Shown in pieces: positions 1 through 9,173 of a stretch of 64,000 nucleotides of DNA; position 1 is the first letter of the stretch, and every line of letters begins with the position of its first letter. Source of the stretch: Butyrivibrio sp. YAB3001 (lineage in GTDB: Bacteria > Bacillota > Clostridia > Lachnospirales > Lachnospiraceae); the NCBI RefSeq assembly GCF_900112195.1, contig NZ_FOKR01000002.1, positions 76,624 to 140,623 on the forward strand, in the 5' to 3' direction. Under the pieces are notes generated by a model, which saw only the letters and a list, made by a program, of their open reading frames with translations, made no database searches and was not told the DNA's origin. A program made the position numbers and the translations under genes.

Positions 1-1
1 T

Positions 2-1189
2 TCCGGTGATGGTGACGCTGCTGCTTCAGGAGGTGATTCTTCCGCAGATTCCGGTTCTGGTGGATCTTCTGGTATAGATGAATCTCTTTTGAATGATGCT
101 GAAAAAGACGCGATTGGTGAAGTTGCCAATATTAGCATGGGTTCTTCAGCTACTACGCTGTATTCCCTTGTTAATCAGAAAGTCAATATTACAACACCTC
201 AGGTTGAACTTGCAAACTGGGAGAACGTAATAAACAACTATGAAAGACCTTGTGTATTTATTCAGATCAAATATACAGTCGGTCTTGACGGAACTAATAT
301 CCTTATTCTGAAAGAGCATGATGTTATGGTAATCACTGACCTTATGATGGGCGGTGATGGTACCAATACTGATGGTGAAGTTGGCGAACTTCAGCTTTCT
401 GCTATTTCAGAAGCGATGAACCAGATGATGGGTGCTGCTGCCACATCTCTTTCTACAATGATCAATCAGAAAGTAGATATCAGCCCGCCACAGGCATCAG
501 TTCTTGACATGATTAATGATGACCCGTCTGATATCGCAGATTTCCTTACCGGTACATTCGTTAAGATTTCTTTTAAAATGCAGGTAGGTGAACTCGTCGA
601 CTCAACATTGATGCAGTTGTATCCAATCGACTTTGCAAAAACTCTTAAGGATACAGTTATCACCAGTGAACAGGGTGGCGATTCAGCGCCGGAACCGGCA
701 CCTGCTCCGGCAGCACCGGATCCTGCACAGGCACAACAGGCAGCCGCTCCACAGATGGATCCGAACATGATGGCAGGCCAGATGCCTCAGATGGGCATGG
801 GAATGGGAATGCCGCAGATGGGAATGCCACAGATGGGAATGGGTATGGGTATGGGAATGCCACAGATGCAAATGCCTATGAATCCTATGATGAATATGAA
901 TATTCAGCCTGCGCAGTTCCAGAATTTTGCCGGTCCAACTACGCTTATGGCTGGTGGCGAGAACATTGGAATCATTAAAGATGTACCGCTTGAGGTTACA
1001 GTTGAGCTTGGAAGGACTGCAAAACCTATTTCGGATATTCTTGATTTTGCTCCGGGAACAATCATTGAGCTTGATAAAGTTGCCGGTGAACCTGTTGATG
1101 TTCTTGTTAATGGTAAGTTCGTTGCCAAGGGAGAAGTTGTAGTTATTGAGGAAAGTTTTGGTGTTCGTGTGACTGAGATTGTTCAGTAA
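2..1189 (+). CDS. fliY: FliY, flagellar switch phosphatase/FliN-type protein (5' truncated)
   Basis: The gene runs off the left edge; the frame is open from base 2, so a TTG at 89 is not the real start. After a Ser/Gly/Asp-rich linker come two CheC-type phosphatase motifs (D-x3-E-x2-N in DAIGEVAN and S-x3-E-x2-N in SAISEAMN), an Ala/Pro stretch, a Met/Gly/Gln/Pro-rich segment (about 763-915), and a C-terminal SpoA/FliN domain ending in GVRVTEIVQ. In Bacillus-type switches FliY sits in the C-ring with FliM and removes phosphate from CheY-P. fliO follows after 26 bases in the same operon. The family call is firm. The Met-rich linker is unusual, and the FliM/CheY-binding N-terminus lies outside the window. 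Confidence 0.93.
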   Translation, partial: SGDGDAAASGGDSSADSGSGGSSGIDESLLNDAEKDAIGEVANISMGSSATTLYSLVNQKVNITTPQVELANWENVINNYERPCVFIQIKYTVGLDGTNILILKEHDVMVITDLMMGGDGTNTDGEVGELQLSAISEAMNQMMGAAATSLSTMINQKVDISPPQASVLDMINDDPSDIADFLTGTFVKISFKMQVGELVDSTLMQLYPIDFAKTLKDTVITSEQGGDSAPEPAPAPAAPDPAQAQQAAAPQMDPNMMAGQMPQMGMGMGMPQMGMPQMGMGMGMGMPQMQMPMNPMMNMNIQPAQFQNFAGPTTLMAGGENIGIIKDVPLEVTVELGRTAKPISDILDFAPGTIIELDKVAGEPVDVLVNGKFVAKGEVVVIEESFGVRVTEIVQ

Positions 1190-1215
1190 TCTTTACACGG
1201 CGTTTTGAGGGGACT

Positions 1216-1581
1216 ATGGGAGTAGATTCATATTTGCAATTTTTATCTGTCCTTATAATTTTTATTTTGGTTTTGGCAGTTACATTTTATGTGACAAAAT
1301 GGATAGCCAATTATCAAAAGGGGGCTGAACGCGGCAAAAATATCGAAGTTATAGAGACCTTCAGAATTTCCAACAATAAATACATACAGATTGTCAGGAT
1401 TGGCAACAGATATGTTTCTATTGCTGTTACTAATGATCACATAACAAACCTTGGGGATGTATCTTTTGATGAACTGGTATTAGAAGAAAGTTTTAATAAA
1501 AATGTTTCTTTAAAGGATGTTAGCTTTAAAGAGATATTTGAAAAAATAAAAGGCGAGAAAAAGAATACTGATGACAAGTGA
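1216..1581 (+). CDS. fliO: FliO, flagellar export apparatus accessory protein
   Basis: A 121-residue protein with one N-terminal membrane segment (about residues 8-28), a basic stretch, and a small cytoplasmic beta-rich domain (IEVIETFRISNNKYIQIVRIG). That layout and the position between fliY and fliP are typical of FliO, which helps assemble the FliP/FliR export pore. Its stop codon overlaps the proposed fliP start by 11 bases, suggesting translational coupling. FliO is poorly conserved in sequence, so the call leans on topology and gene order. Confidence 0.85.
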   Translation: MGVDSYLQFLSVLIIFILVLAVTFYVTKWIANYQKGAERGKNIEVIETFRISNNKYIQIVRIGNRYVSIAVTNDHITNLGDVSFDELVLEESFNKNVSLKDVSFKEIFEKIKGEKKNTDDK

Positions 1582-2515
1582 GCGGGGAGTTTTTTCACTT
1601 AAAAAGAATATGAGGGATTGTATAAGAATAGCTTTTGTCAGGATACTGTTTGTGGTCACTGTTGTTCTTACAGCTTTGTTTGCTATGCCTGTAACGGTAC
1701 ATGCAACCGAAGATATTATTGTGGATACAACACCCACAGATCCGACAACAAGCGTCGAAAGCCATCTTACCGGCTCTACGGATGAAAGAACAAATATCCA
1801 TGAGCCTGGTTCTAGTGAGGATCCGGACGATTTAAAGAAGCTTAACATTGCCAATACTGTTACTATTACGTATGACAATGGAAATGGCTCTTTAAATGGT
1901 GCTCTCAGGATCCTTATTACTCTTACTTTAATTACCCTTGCACCAACTCTTCTGGTGATGATGACTTCTTTTACAAGAATCATTGTTGCCCTTCATTTTA
2001 CAAGAACAGCCATTGGAACCCAAACATCACCACCTAACCTGGTGATGATTGGGATTGCTTTGTTTATGACACTTTTCATAATGCAGCCCACGCTTACAAG
2101 TGTTTATAACGATGCTGTTATTCCTTTTGAAAATGGCGAAATGGATCAGGAAGAGTTTTTTAAGGAAGCAATGGAGCCATTCAGAAATTTCATGTACGGT
2201 CAGACCATGAAAAAAGATGTAGTTCTTTTCATGGAGATTGATGGAATTGAGTGGGATGGCGAACTTGAGAGTATTCCTAATGTAGTCCTTATCCCAAGTT
2301 TTGTTGTAAGTGAACTTAGAAGAGCATTTATTATTGGTTTTGTTATCTATATTCCATTTATTGTTATCGATATGGTAGTTGCATCGGTGCTTATGAGTAT
2401 GGGTATGATGATGCTTCCGCCAACCACGATCTCGCTGCCGTTTAAAATCTTATTATTTGTTCTTGCAGATGGTTGGAGTCTTATTATCGGTAATCTTGTT
2501 AAAACGTTTTATTGA
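1571..2515 (+). CDS. fliP: FliP, flagellar type III export pore protein
   Basis: 314 residues from the first ATG. An alternative ATG at 1610 gives a shorter N-terminus that is a cleaner signal peptide (ends near PVTVHA); neither start has a strong ribosome binding site at ideal spacing. After an acidic Thr/Ser-rich segment come the conserved FliP parts: TSFTRIIVALHFTRTAIGTQ, the periplasmic loop, and the C-terminal MGMMMLPPTTISLPFKILLF motif. FliP forms the core of the export gate with FliQ and FliR. It is followed by fliQ after 30 bases. Identity is secure; only the start is open. Confidence 0.95.
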   Translation: MTSERGVFSLKKNMRDCIRIAFVRILFVVTVVLTALFAMPVTVHATEDIIVDTTPTDPTTSVESHLTGSTDERTNIHEPGSSEDPDDLKKLNIANTVTITYDNGNGSLNGALRILITLTLITLAPTLLVMMTSFTRIIVALHFTRTAIGTQTSPPNLVMIGIALFMTLFIMQPTLTSVYNDAVIPFENGEMDQEEFFKEAMEPFRNFMYGQTMKKDVVLFMEIDGIEWDGELESIPNVVLIPSFVVSELRRAFIIGFVIYIPFIVIDMVVASVLMSMGMMMLPPTTISLPFKILLFVLADGWSLIIGNLVKTFY

Positions 2516-2545
2516 TCGGATTTTTGATAAAAGGAGGATGAACTT

Positions 2546-2818
2546 ATGATCACAGTTGCTGATATTAATAGTATTGTAAGTGCTGCGCTGTTTATGGTAA
2601 TAAAAATGGCTCTTCCTGTGCTTTTAACTTCCATGTCAATTGGTCTTATCATTTCAATATTTCAGACTGTTACCTCAATTCAGGAGCAGACGCTTACCTT
2701 TGTTCCTAAAGTTCTTGGAGTTTTTACCATGATAATGCTCATAGGAAACTGGATGCTTACTGAACTTTCAGGATATATAACAAGTCTTTGGTCTGATTTT
2801 TCGAGATATGTTCGGTAA
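2546..2818 (+). CDS. fliQ: FliQ, flagellar export gate protein
   Basis: 90 residues with two hydrophobic helices and the family motif VLLTSMSIGLIISIFQTVTS followed by IQEQTLTFVPK. Length and topology match FliQ (usually 88-90 residues). The start has a strong Shine-Dalgarno sequence (AGGAGG) about 8 bases upstream. FliQ wraps around the FliP/FliR pore in the flagellar type III export gate. Gene order fliP-fliQ-fliR supports the call. Confidence 0.96.
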   Translation: MITVADINSIVSAALFMVIKMALPVLLTSMSIGLIISIFQTVTSIQEQTLTFVPKVLGVFTMIMLIGNWMLTELSGYITSLWSDFSRYVR

Positions 2819-2939
2819 TAAAATATAAAAAGTTTAGATATTTCTAATAAATTTTCTATATACTGGTTTTCTAAATTTATATACAATTAATAGTATAAAG
2901 TTATATATTTTATCAGATATATTTTCTTAGGGAACGTGT
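2819..2939 (+). other. AT-rich gap inside the flagellar operon
   Basis: The 121 bases between fliQ and fliR are very AT-rich and are the longest gap in the otherwise tight fliY-cheB run. I see no clear terminator and no coding frame. Several TATA-like stretches are present but no convincing -35 partner. An AGGGAA ribosome binding site lies just before the fliR ATG. Confidence 0.4.
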
Positions 2940-3725
2940 ATGCTAAATTACAGCTTTAGTTATGGGGATTTAGAGATTTTTCTTTTGATTCTTGTGAGAA
3001 TAGCAAGCTTTGTGTTTGTCTGTCCGTTTTTTGGTGGCAATCAGACTCCAAATCTTGTAAAGATTGGATTTAGTCTGATCCTGTCCATAATGCTATATGG
3101 CGCAGTTCCATTCTCAGCTCCCCATTACAATACGATAATTGGTTTTACTGTAATTGTTCTTAAAGAGGTTATGGCAGGTCTTTTGATAGGTCTTGCTGTA
3201 CAGCTCTGCAACATGATCGCATCCTTTGCAGGAACGATCGTTGATATGCAGATAGGCCTTTCGATGGTCAGTATGTTTGATAATAATACAAATTCACAGG
3301 TAACCATTACAGGAAATCTTTATTCACAGGTTCTGACCATGATGCTTATTGCATCTGGAATGTATCGTTATATCTTAAAAGCACTTGTTGATACATTCAG
3401 ACTTATTCCGATAAATGGTGCTGTGATACATTCAGACAGATTAATGGAATCGATATTGCTGTTTCTTGAAGATTACGTTGTTATCGGATTCAGAATCTGT
3501 CTGCCAATATTCATAATCACATTTATTACTAACGTAACACTGGGTATTCTTGCTAAAGTATCTCCACAGATGAATATGTTTGCGGTTGGAATCCAGATTA
3601 AGATCATTATTGGTCTTCTTATTATGTTTATTACAGTTACGATGCTTGGAGATGCTTCGAACTTTGTATTTATAAATATGAAGGAGCTGATGGAGAATTT
3701 TGTCTACAGTATGCAGAGTAGTTGA
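2940..3725 (+). CDS. fliR: FliR, flagellar export gate protein
   Basis: 261 residues, about six membrane segments, with the FliR pattern: RIASFVFVCPFFGGNQTPNL near the N-terminus, the EVMAGLLIGLAVQL helix, and GTIVDMQIGLSMVSMFDNN. FliR completes the export gate with FliP and FliQ and contacts FlhB. The start ATG has AGGGAA upstream at suitable spacing. The 3' end comes close to flhB, whose start lies near or inside it. Confidence 0.96.
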   Translation: MLNYSFSYGDLEIFLLILVRIASFVFVCPFFGGNQTPNLVKIGFSLILSIMLYGAVPFSAPHYNTIIGFTVIVLKEVMAGLLIGLAVQLCNMIASFAGTIVDMQIGLSMVSMFDNNTNSQVTITGNLYSQVLTMMLIASGMYRYILKALVDTFRLIPINGAVIHSDRLMESILLFLEDYVVIGFRICLPIFIITFITNVTLGILAKVSPQMNMFAVGIQIKIIIGLLIMFITVTMLGDASNFVFINMKELMENFVYSMQSS

Positions 3726-3744
3726 TTATTCATATACACCGGTC

Positions 3745-4851
3745 ATGAAGTATGATCTTCAGTTCTTTGCTGAAGATGCCAATGGCGCGGAAAAGACAGA
3801 AGAAGCTACTCCAAAAAAATTGGAGGATGCCCGAAAGGAAGGTCAGGTTGCCAAGAGCCAGGAAGTAGCGACAGCATTTTCATTATTGGCATTTTTTATT
3901 CTGCTTCGTATTTTGTATCGATTTTTGGGAAAAAGTTTTTTTCAGGAGTTTTCAAGGGCATATGACAGTATTCCAAATATTGCCAGACTTTACGATGATT
4001 ATCTTCCTTTTCTTTATATCAGAAGTGTACTGAATAATGCGCTTTTGACCATTTTGCTTCTGTGTTCTCCGTTTTTTTTAGTTGGTTTTCTTACAGCTTT
4101 TTTGTGTGACATCGTTCAGGTTGGACTTAAGCCGACAGCTAAGCCACTCCAGCCAAAGCTTAACAAGATAAATCCCATAAGTGGTCTGAAAAAGATTTTT
4201 TCAACAAGAAAATTGTTTGAGTTATTCAAGTCACTGCTAAAGCTTGCAATTATGGCAATCGTTATTATTTCATACTTTAGCAAGAGGACAGAATCAATCT
4301 TTTTACTTTATAATATGCCACTTCTTCAAGCCATTGGACTTATGGGAAACCTTATAATAGGTCTTGGCATGCGGATTGCCGCAGCTTACATGATAATTGC
4401 ATTTGCGGATTTCATATATCAGAAACGCAAATTCAAGAAAGACATGATGATGACCAAACAGGAAGTCAAGGATGAGTATAAGAATTCCGAAGGAAATCCT
4501 GAAGTAAAGGGAGCTCAGAAGCGAAGAATGATGGAAGCTTCCAGAAGAAGGATGATGAAACAGCTTCCAAAGGCAGATGTGGTCATCACAAACCCTACGC
4601 ATTACGCTGTAGCTATCAAATATGATGCAGAAGAAGCCGATGCGCCTGTAGTTCTTGCAAAGGGTGCAGATTATCTTGCTCAGAAGATCAAGGAAGTAGC
4701 AAGGGAAAATAATATCGAGATTGTTGAAAATAAGCCTTTGGCCAGAATGTTATATGCAAATGTTGAGGTCGGCGAAATGGTTCCGCCGGAATTATATAAG
4801 GCGGTAGCCGAGGTGCTAGCATATGTTTATCATTTGAAGGGCAAAGCCTGA
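3745..4851 (+). CDS. flhB: FlhB, flagellar export specificity switch protein
   Basis: 368 residues from the ATG at 3745; an alternative TTG at 3700 with GGAG four bases upstream overlaps fliR and adds 15 residues. The protein starts near LQFFAEDANGAEKTEEATPKK, has four membrane helices, and carries the NPTHYAVAIKY motif near residue 285, where FlhB cleaves itself between Asn and Pro to switch from rod/hook to filament export. The LQFFA element near the N-terminus resembles the sequence cleaved by Prp in ribosomal protein L27, and prp is also in this window. Identity is secure; the start is uncertain. Confidence 0.94.
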   Translation: MKYDLQFFAEDANGAEKTEEATPKKLEDARKEGQVAKSQEVATAFSLLAFFILLRILYRFLGKSFFQEFSRAYDSIPNIARLYDDYLPFLYIRSVLNNALLTILLLCSPFFLVGFLTAFLCDIVQVGLKPTAKPLQPKLNKINPISGLKKIFSTRKLFELFKSLLKLAIMAIVIISYFSKRTESIFLLYNMPLLQAIGLMGNLIIGLGMRIAAAYMIIAFADFIYQKRKFKKDMMMTKQEVKDEYKNSEGNPEVKGAQKRRMMEASRRRMMKQLPKADVVITNPTHYAVAIKYDAEEADAPVVLAKGADYLAQKIKEVARENNIEIVENKPLARMLYANVEVGEMVPPELYKAVAEVLAYVYHLKGKA

Positions 4852-4887
4852 TATAAGTTTTTACAAAATCTATGAAGGGGGATGAAC

Positions 4888-6945
4888 ATGAATAAAAAGG
4901 TTATCATTAATCGAATTTATGATTATGGCCTTGCACTTTATATTGTTGCGGCTATTATCATGCTCATTATTCCTCTGAAAGACTGGGTTCTTGACTTTTT
5001 GCTTGCGTTTGATATGTCGCTTTCATTTGTAATCATGTTCACTGCAATGTTTGCAACTGATGTATTACAGATGTCATTCTTCCCTACAATCTTGCTGTTT
5101 ACAACAATATTCAGAATTGCGCTTAACGTTTCATCAACAAGACTTATTCTTACTGAGGGAAGCGCCGGTAAAGTTATCGAAGTATTTGGTTCTTTCGTTG
5201 GCGGCGGTGACCTTATCGTAGGCGCGATTGTATATGTAATTCTTATCATCGTTCAGCTGATGGTTATCAACAAAGGTTCAGAACGTGTAGCTGAAGTATC
5301 TGCAAGATTTACTCTCGATGCTATGCCCGGTAAACAGATGGCTATCGATGCGGATCTGAATACAGGCGCCATAACGGATGAAGAAGCGAAAGCAAGACGA
5401 GATAAGATTCAGGAAGAAGCAAGCTTTTTTGGAGCCATGGATGGTGCTACCAAGTATGTTAAGGGAGATGCAACAGCCGGTCTTATAATTACCGCAACTA
5501 ACCTTATCGGCGGAATTGCAATGGGCATGCTTAGAAAGGGAATGGATGTAAATACAGCCATTAACACCTATTCAATCCTGACTATGGGTGATGGACTTGT
5601 AAGTTCAATTCCTTCTCTTATGATCTCAATGTCAACAGGTATTCTTGTAACAAAGGGCTCAAAGGAAGCAGATTTTGGCCATCTTCTTATCAATCAGCTC
5701 TTTGGAATGCCAAAGACTTTGTATCTTGTTGGCGGAGTTTTGGCAGGGCTTGGTATCTTATCACCACTTCCTACAGTGCTTTATGTATCTTTTGGTGCTG
5801 CATTTATTTTGCTTGGAAGAATCACATCCCAGACAATCGAAGAAGTATCGGTTGAGTCAGAGGTACAATCCGCAGAAGAACAGCAGGCGGAAGAAATCAG
5901 ACAGCCTGAGAATGTAACAAGTCTTTTGCAGGTTGATCCTATTGAACTTGAATTTGGTTATGGAATCATTCCTCTTGCGGATGTCAATCAGGGCGGCGAT
6001 CTTCTTGACCGAGTTGTCATGATAAGAAGACAGATAGCTCTTGAACTTGGCACAGTTGTTCCAATTATTCGATTAAGAGATAATATTCAGTTGAATCCTA
6101 ATCAATATATCATTAAAATTAAAGGTATACAGGTTAGTGATGGTGAGATACTCTTTGACCACTATATGGCGATGAATCCGGGGCATGTTGAAGATGAAAT
6201 CACCGGTATTCCTACATTTGAGCCATCGTTCCATCTGCCGGCTATATGGATCACTGAAAGTCAGCGTGAAAGGGCAGAGAGTCTTGGCTACACCGTAGTT
6301 GATCCGCCATCAATAATTGCAACTCAGTTAACTGAGGTTATCCGTGAGCATATCGCAGAGCTCATGACCAGACAGGATGTTCAGAACCTTGTTGATAATC
6401 TCAAGGAAAGCCATTCTGCTCTTGTTGAGGAACTTGTTCCTAAGCTTATGAGCCTTGGTGAAATTGAGAAAGTATTGCAGAACCTGTTAAAAGAAGGCGT
6501 ATCCATAAGGGATCTTGTTACTATATTTGAGACACTTGCCGACTTTGCACCGTCTACTCATGACCCGGACATTTTAACGGAATATGTTCGTCAGAGTTTG
6601 AAACGTGCAATTTCCAACAAATATTTTGTTGCGGGTGAGACAACAAGCGTAGTAACTCTTGATCCTAAGATCGAGCAGGAAATAATGAACAGTGTCAAGC
6701 AGACTGAGACAGGGGCTTATCTTACACTTGATCCTGCAAGAACAAAGGCAATCTTAAATGCTGTCGGAGAGCAGGTAAGAAAGCTTGAAGAGACGGGAAG
6801 ACTTGCTATCATAATGGCATCGCCTATTGTCAGAATGTATTTCAAAAAAATGACAGAAGATTATTACAGAGATTTGATTGTTGTTTCATACAATGAGGTG
6901 GAACCTAATGTGGAACTTCAGTCGGTGGGGATGGTAACTGCATAA
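4888..6945 (+). CDS. flhA: FlhA, flagellar type III export ring protein
   Basis: 685 residues, with about eight membrane segments in the first 320 and a large cytoplasmic domain, as in all FlhA proteins. The FHIPEP-region signature is present (VAEVSARFTLDAMPGKQMAID, then GDATAGLII). The ATG at 4888 is preferred over one at 4882 because the AAGGGG ribosome binding site is only about two bases from the earlier codon and about eight from the later one. FlhA docks chaperone-substrate complexes at the export gate. The stop is two bases from flhF. Confidence 0.97.
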   Translation: MNKKVIINRIYDYGLALYIVAAIIMLIIPLKDWVLDFLLAFDMSLSFVIMFTAMFATDVLQMSFFPTILLFTTIFRIALNVSSTRLILTEGSAGKVIEVFGSFVGGGDLIVGAIVYVILIIVQLMVINKGSERVAEVSARFTLDAMPGKQMAIDADLNTGAITDEEAKARRDKIQEEASFFGAMDGATKYVKGDATAGLIITATNLIGGIAMGMLRKGMDVNTAINTYSILTMGDGLVSSIPSLMISMSTGILVTKGSKEADFGHLLINQLFGMPKTLYLVGGVLAGLGILSPLPTVLYVSFGAAFILLGRITSQTIEEVSVESEVQSAEEQQAEEIRQPENVTSLLQVDPIELEFGYGIIPLADVNQGGDLLDRVVMIRRQIALELGTVVPIIRLRDNIQLNPNQYIIKIKGIQVSDGEILFDHYMAMNPGHVEDEITGIPTFEPSFHLPAIWITESQRERAESLGYTVVDPPSIIATQLTEVIREHIAELMTRQDVQNLVDNLKESHSALVEELVPKLMSLGEIEKVLQNLLKEGVSIRDLVTIFETLADFAPSTHDPDILTEYVRQSLKRAISNKYFVAGETTSVVTLDPKIEQEIMNSVKQTETGAYLTLDPARTKAILNAVGEQVRKLEETGRLAIIMASPIVRMYFKKMTEDYYRDLIVVSYNEVEPNVELQSVGMVTA

Positions 6946-6946
6946 T

Positions 6947-8197
6947 ATGATTATCAAAAAGTATGTTGGAAAAACTGAAAACGAAGCAACTGATGAGGCT
7001 AGGAAGGAACTTGGTCAGAACATTGTTGTAATGAATGTGCGACCAATGAAGAAAACAGGATTTTTCTCGTTCTTTCAATCTCAAAAGATTGAGGTTACGG
7101 TTGCGCTGGAAGAAGAATCTGAACGCCAGATGAAAAATTATACTCCGGATAAGAGTGTGGTGCCGCAGCTAAGGCCTTTGGTGGAAGGAAGTCAGAAAGA
7201 TACTGTAAAACCTGTTTCAAAGCCCTCAAAATCATCTGAGCTTAAGGATGAAGGCAGTGCCATTGAGGAAAAACTTGATAATTTAAGTTCTCTTTTAGAG
7301 AAAAACATTAAATACAACGCAAAAGAGGATGAAAAAGAAGAACAGCAGGCAGAAGCTGAACCTGTAAAGGTTAAACCTCCTAAGACGAATATATCTGAGG
7401 AGACAATGTCTTTTATCAAACTCTTATACAATACGCTTATAGAAAATGAAGTTGATGAGATTTATATAAATCAGCTTACGGATGAAGTTGAAAAGATTTC
7501 CAAGCCGGGGATGCCATTTGACTTTGCACTTGCTAACGTATATCAGAAGATGGTGCTTAAGTTTGGAAAAGCCGAGCCTATTGAGCCCAATGAGCATGGG
7601 CCAAAGGCTGAGATATTTATTGGACCGACAGGTGTAGGTAAGACTACTACAATTGCTAAACTTGCATCAGAATTATTTGTTACAAAGAAAAAGAAAGTAG
7701 TTCTTTTGACAATAGATACATACAGAATTGCCGCTGCTGAACAGCTTAGGACTTATGCTTCAATCCTGGAAGTTCCATGCAGGGTAATCTATTCTGTTGA
7801 AGAAATGAAACAGGCGGTTGAAGACTTTAAAGACTATGATTATGTTATGGTCGATACTGCAGGACACTCTTTACATAATGAGGAATTAAAGTCTGATATT
7901 GAAGGTTATATAAGAGCTTTGGAGGATTGCATGGAATGTGAGAATTTCCTTGTCCTTTCTGCAACTACAAAGTATAGAGACCTCATCGAAATATCAGATG
8001 CTTATTCTCAACTGGTTGCATACAAACTTATTTTTACAAAGATGGATGAGACAGGAGCTCAGGGAAATCTTTACAACATCAAGATGCATACAGGTTCGCC
8101 TATAGCCTACATTACAAACGGACAAAATGTTCCTGATGATATTGCTGTTTTCGATGCACAGAAAATTGTTAAAAATCTCTTAGGCGGAAAAAGTTAA
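6947..8197 (+). CDS. flhF: FlhF, SRP-type GTPase for flagellar placement
   Basis: 416 residues: a basic N-terminal B domain, a charged linker, then an SRP-family NG domain with P-loop GPTGVGKTTTIAKLA, the TIDTYRIAAAEQLRTY motif, DTAG, and FTKMDETGAQGN. FlhF sets flagellar position and number together with FlhG, which is encoded 11 bases downstream. The start is two bases after the flhA stop. The expected family length (about 370-450 residues) fits. Confidence 0.96.
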   Translation: MIIKKYVGKTENEATDEARKELGQNIVVMNVRPMKKTGFFSFFQSQKIEVTVALEEESERQMKNYTPDKSVVPQLRPLVEGSQKDTVKPVSKPSKSSELKDEGSAIEEKLDNLSSLLEKNIKYNAKEDEKEEQQAEAEPVKVKPPKTNISEETMSFIKLLYNTLIENEVDEIYINQLTDEVEKISKPGMPFDFALANVYQKMVLKFGKAEPIEPNEHGPKAEIFIGPTGVGKTTTIAKLASELFVTKKKKVVLLTIDTYRIAAAEQLRTYASILEVPCRVIYSVEEMKQAVEDFKDYDYVMVDTAGHSLHNEELKSDIEGYIRALEDCMECENFLVLSATTKYRDLIEISDAYSQLVAYKLIFTKMDETGAQGNLYNIKMHTGSPIAYITNGQNVPDDIAVFDAQKIVKNLLGGKS

Positions 8198-8208
8198 AGG
8201 GTGGATTT

Positions 8209-9132
8209 ATGGATCAGGCGCAACAGCTTAGAAATATAATTAAAAATAGTAGCAAACCACAGCGTCCCTTAGCAAGAATAATAACCGTCACCAGTGGAAA
8301 AGGTGGTGTAGGCAAGTCTAATGTAGCGATCAATCTGGCTATCCAGTTCAGAAAAATGGGAAAACGTGTAATTATTCTGGATGCGGATTTTGGCCTTGCC
8401 AACATAGAGATCATGTTTGGAACAGTTCCAAAACATAATCTTTGCGACCTTATATATCAGGGAAAGAATATCAAGGATATCATTACCTGGGGACCTGAAG
8501 GTGTTGGATTTATTTCCGGCGGTTCAGGTATTTCCGGAATGTATAACTTAAGTAGAGAATACCTTGTATATATTATAGTTAATCTTGCCGAATTAGATGC
8601 AATTGCTGATATAATAATAATAGATACCTGTGCAGGAATATCGAGTGCAGTAACCGAATTTTTGGTAGCAAGTGGTGAAGTTATCCTTGTAACAACACCC
8701 GAACCCACTTCAATTACTGACTCATATTCATTATTAAAGGCACTTAATCAGTCTCCAAGGTTTTCCATAGAGGATACAATTGTGAAGACTGTTTCAAACA
8801 GGGTAACATCGGAAGAAGAGGGACAACAGTTATTTAACAAGCTAAACACTGTTGTTTCAAGATATTTGAAGATTCCTCTTACATATATGGGTTCAATCCC
8901 GCAGGATCAGATGCTGGTTAGAAGTGTTATGCAGCAGTCACCTGTATCACTGCAGTATCCAAATGCAAGGTCTGTAAGAGCATTTGAAAATATTGCAGCA
9001 AAGCTGATGAATCCTGATGATGAGATTGAGATTAAACCAAGGGGAATGGCAGCTTTCTTTTCACATATTATTACAGGAAGAAAACTTAGCAGCACCAATC
9101 CTCAGATAATAGAGAGTATTCAAAATCCGTAA
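8209..9132 (+). CDS. flhG: FlhG (YlxH), MinD-like ATPase controlling flagella
   Basis: 307 residues with the deviant Walker A motif TSGKGGVGKSNVAINLA, switch regions (DADFGLANIEIMFG; IIIDTCAGIS) and a C-terminal tail that could form a membrane-binding helix (MAAFFSHIITGRK). FlhG works as an ATP-dependent dimer that stimulates FlhF and limits flagellar number. It is distinct from the cell-division MinD at 23.4 kb, so the window has two MinD-type proteins with different contexts. Placement after flhF makes the assignment firm. Confidence 0.96.
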   Translation: MDQAQQLRNIIKNSSKPQRPLARIITVTSGKGGVGKSNVAINLAIQFRKMGKRVIILDADFGLANIEIMFGTVPKHNLCDLIYQGKNIKDIITWGPEGVGFISGGSGISGMYNLSREYLVYIIVNLAELDAIADIIIIDTCAGISSAVTEFLVASGEVILVTTPEPTSITDSYSLLKALNQSPRFSIEDTIVKTVSNRVTSEEEGQQLFNKLNTVVSRYLKIPLTYMGSIPQDQMLVRSVMQQSPVSLQYPNARSVRAFENIAAKLMNPDDEIEIKPRGMAAFFSHIITGRKLSSTNPQIIESIQNP

Positions 9133-9173
9133 ACTTTAATATCACTATCGTTAGAATGGAGAAGTTGTGGAAT

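Noticed and set aside
660..871. His- or Pro-rich minus-strand frames opposite FliY
   Set aside because: They arise only from reading the Met/Gly repeat backwards.
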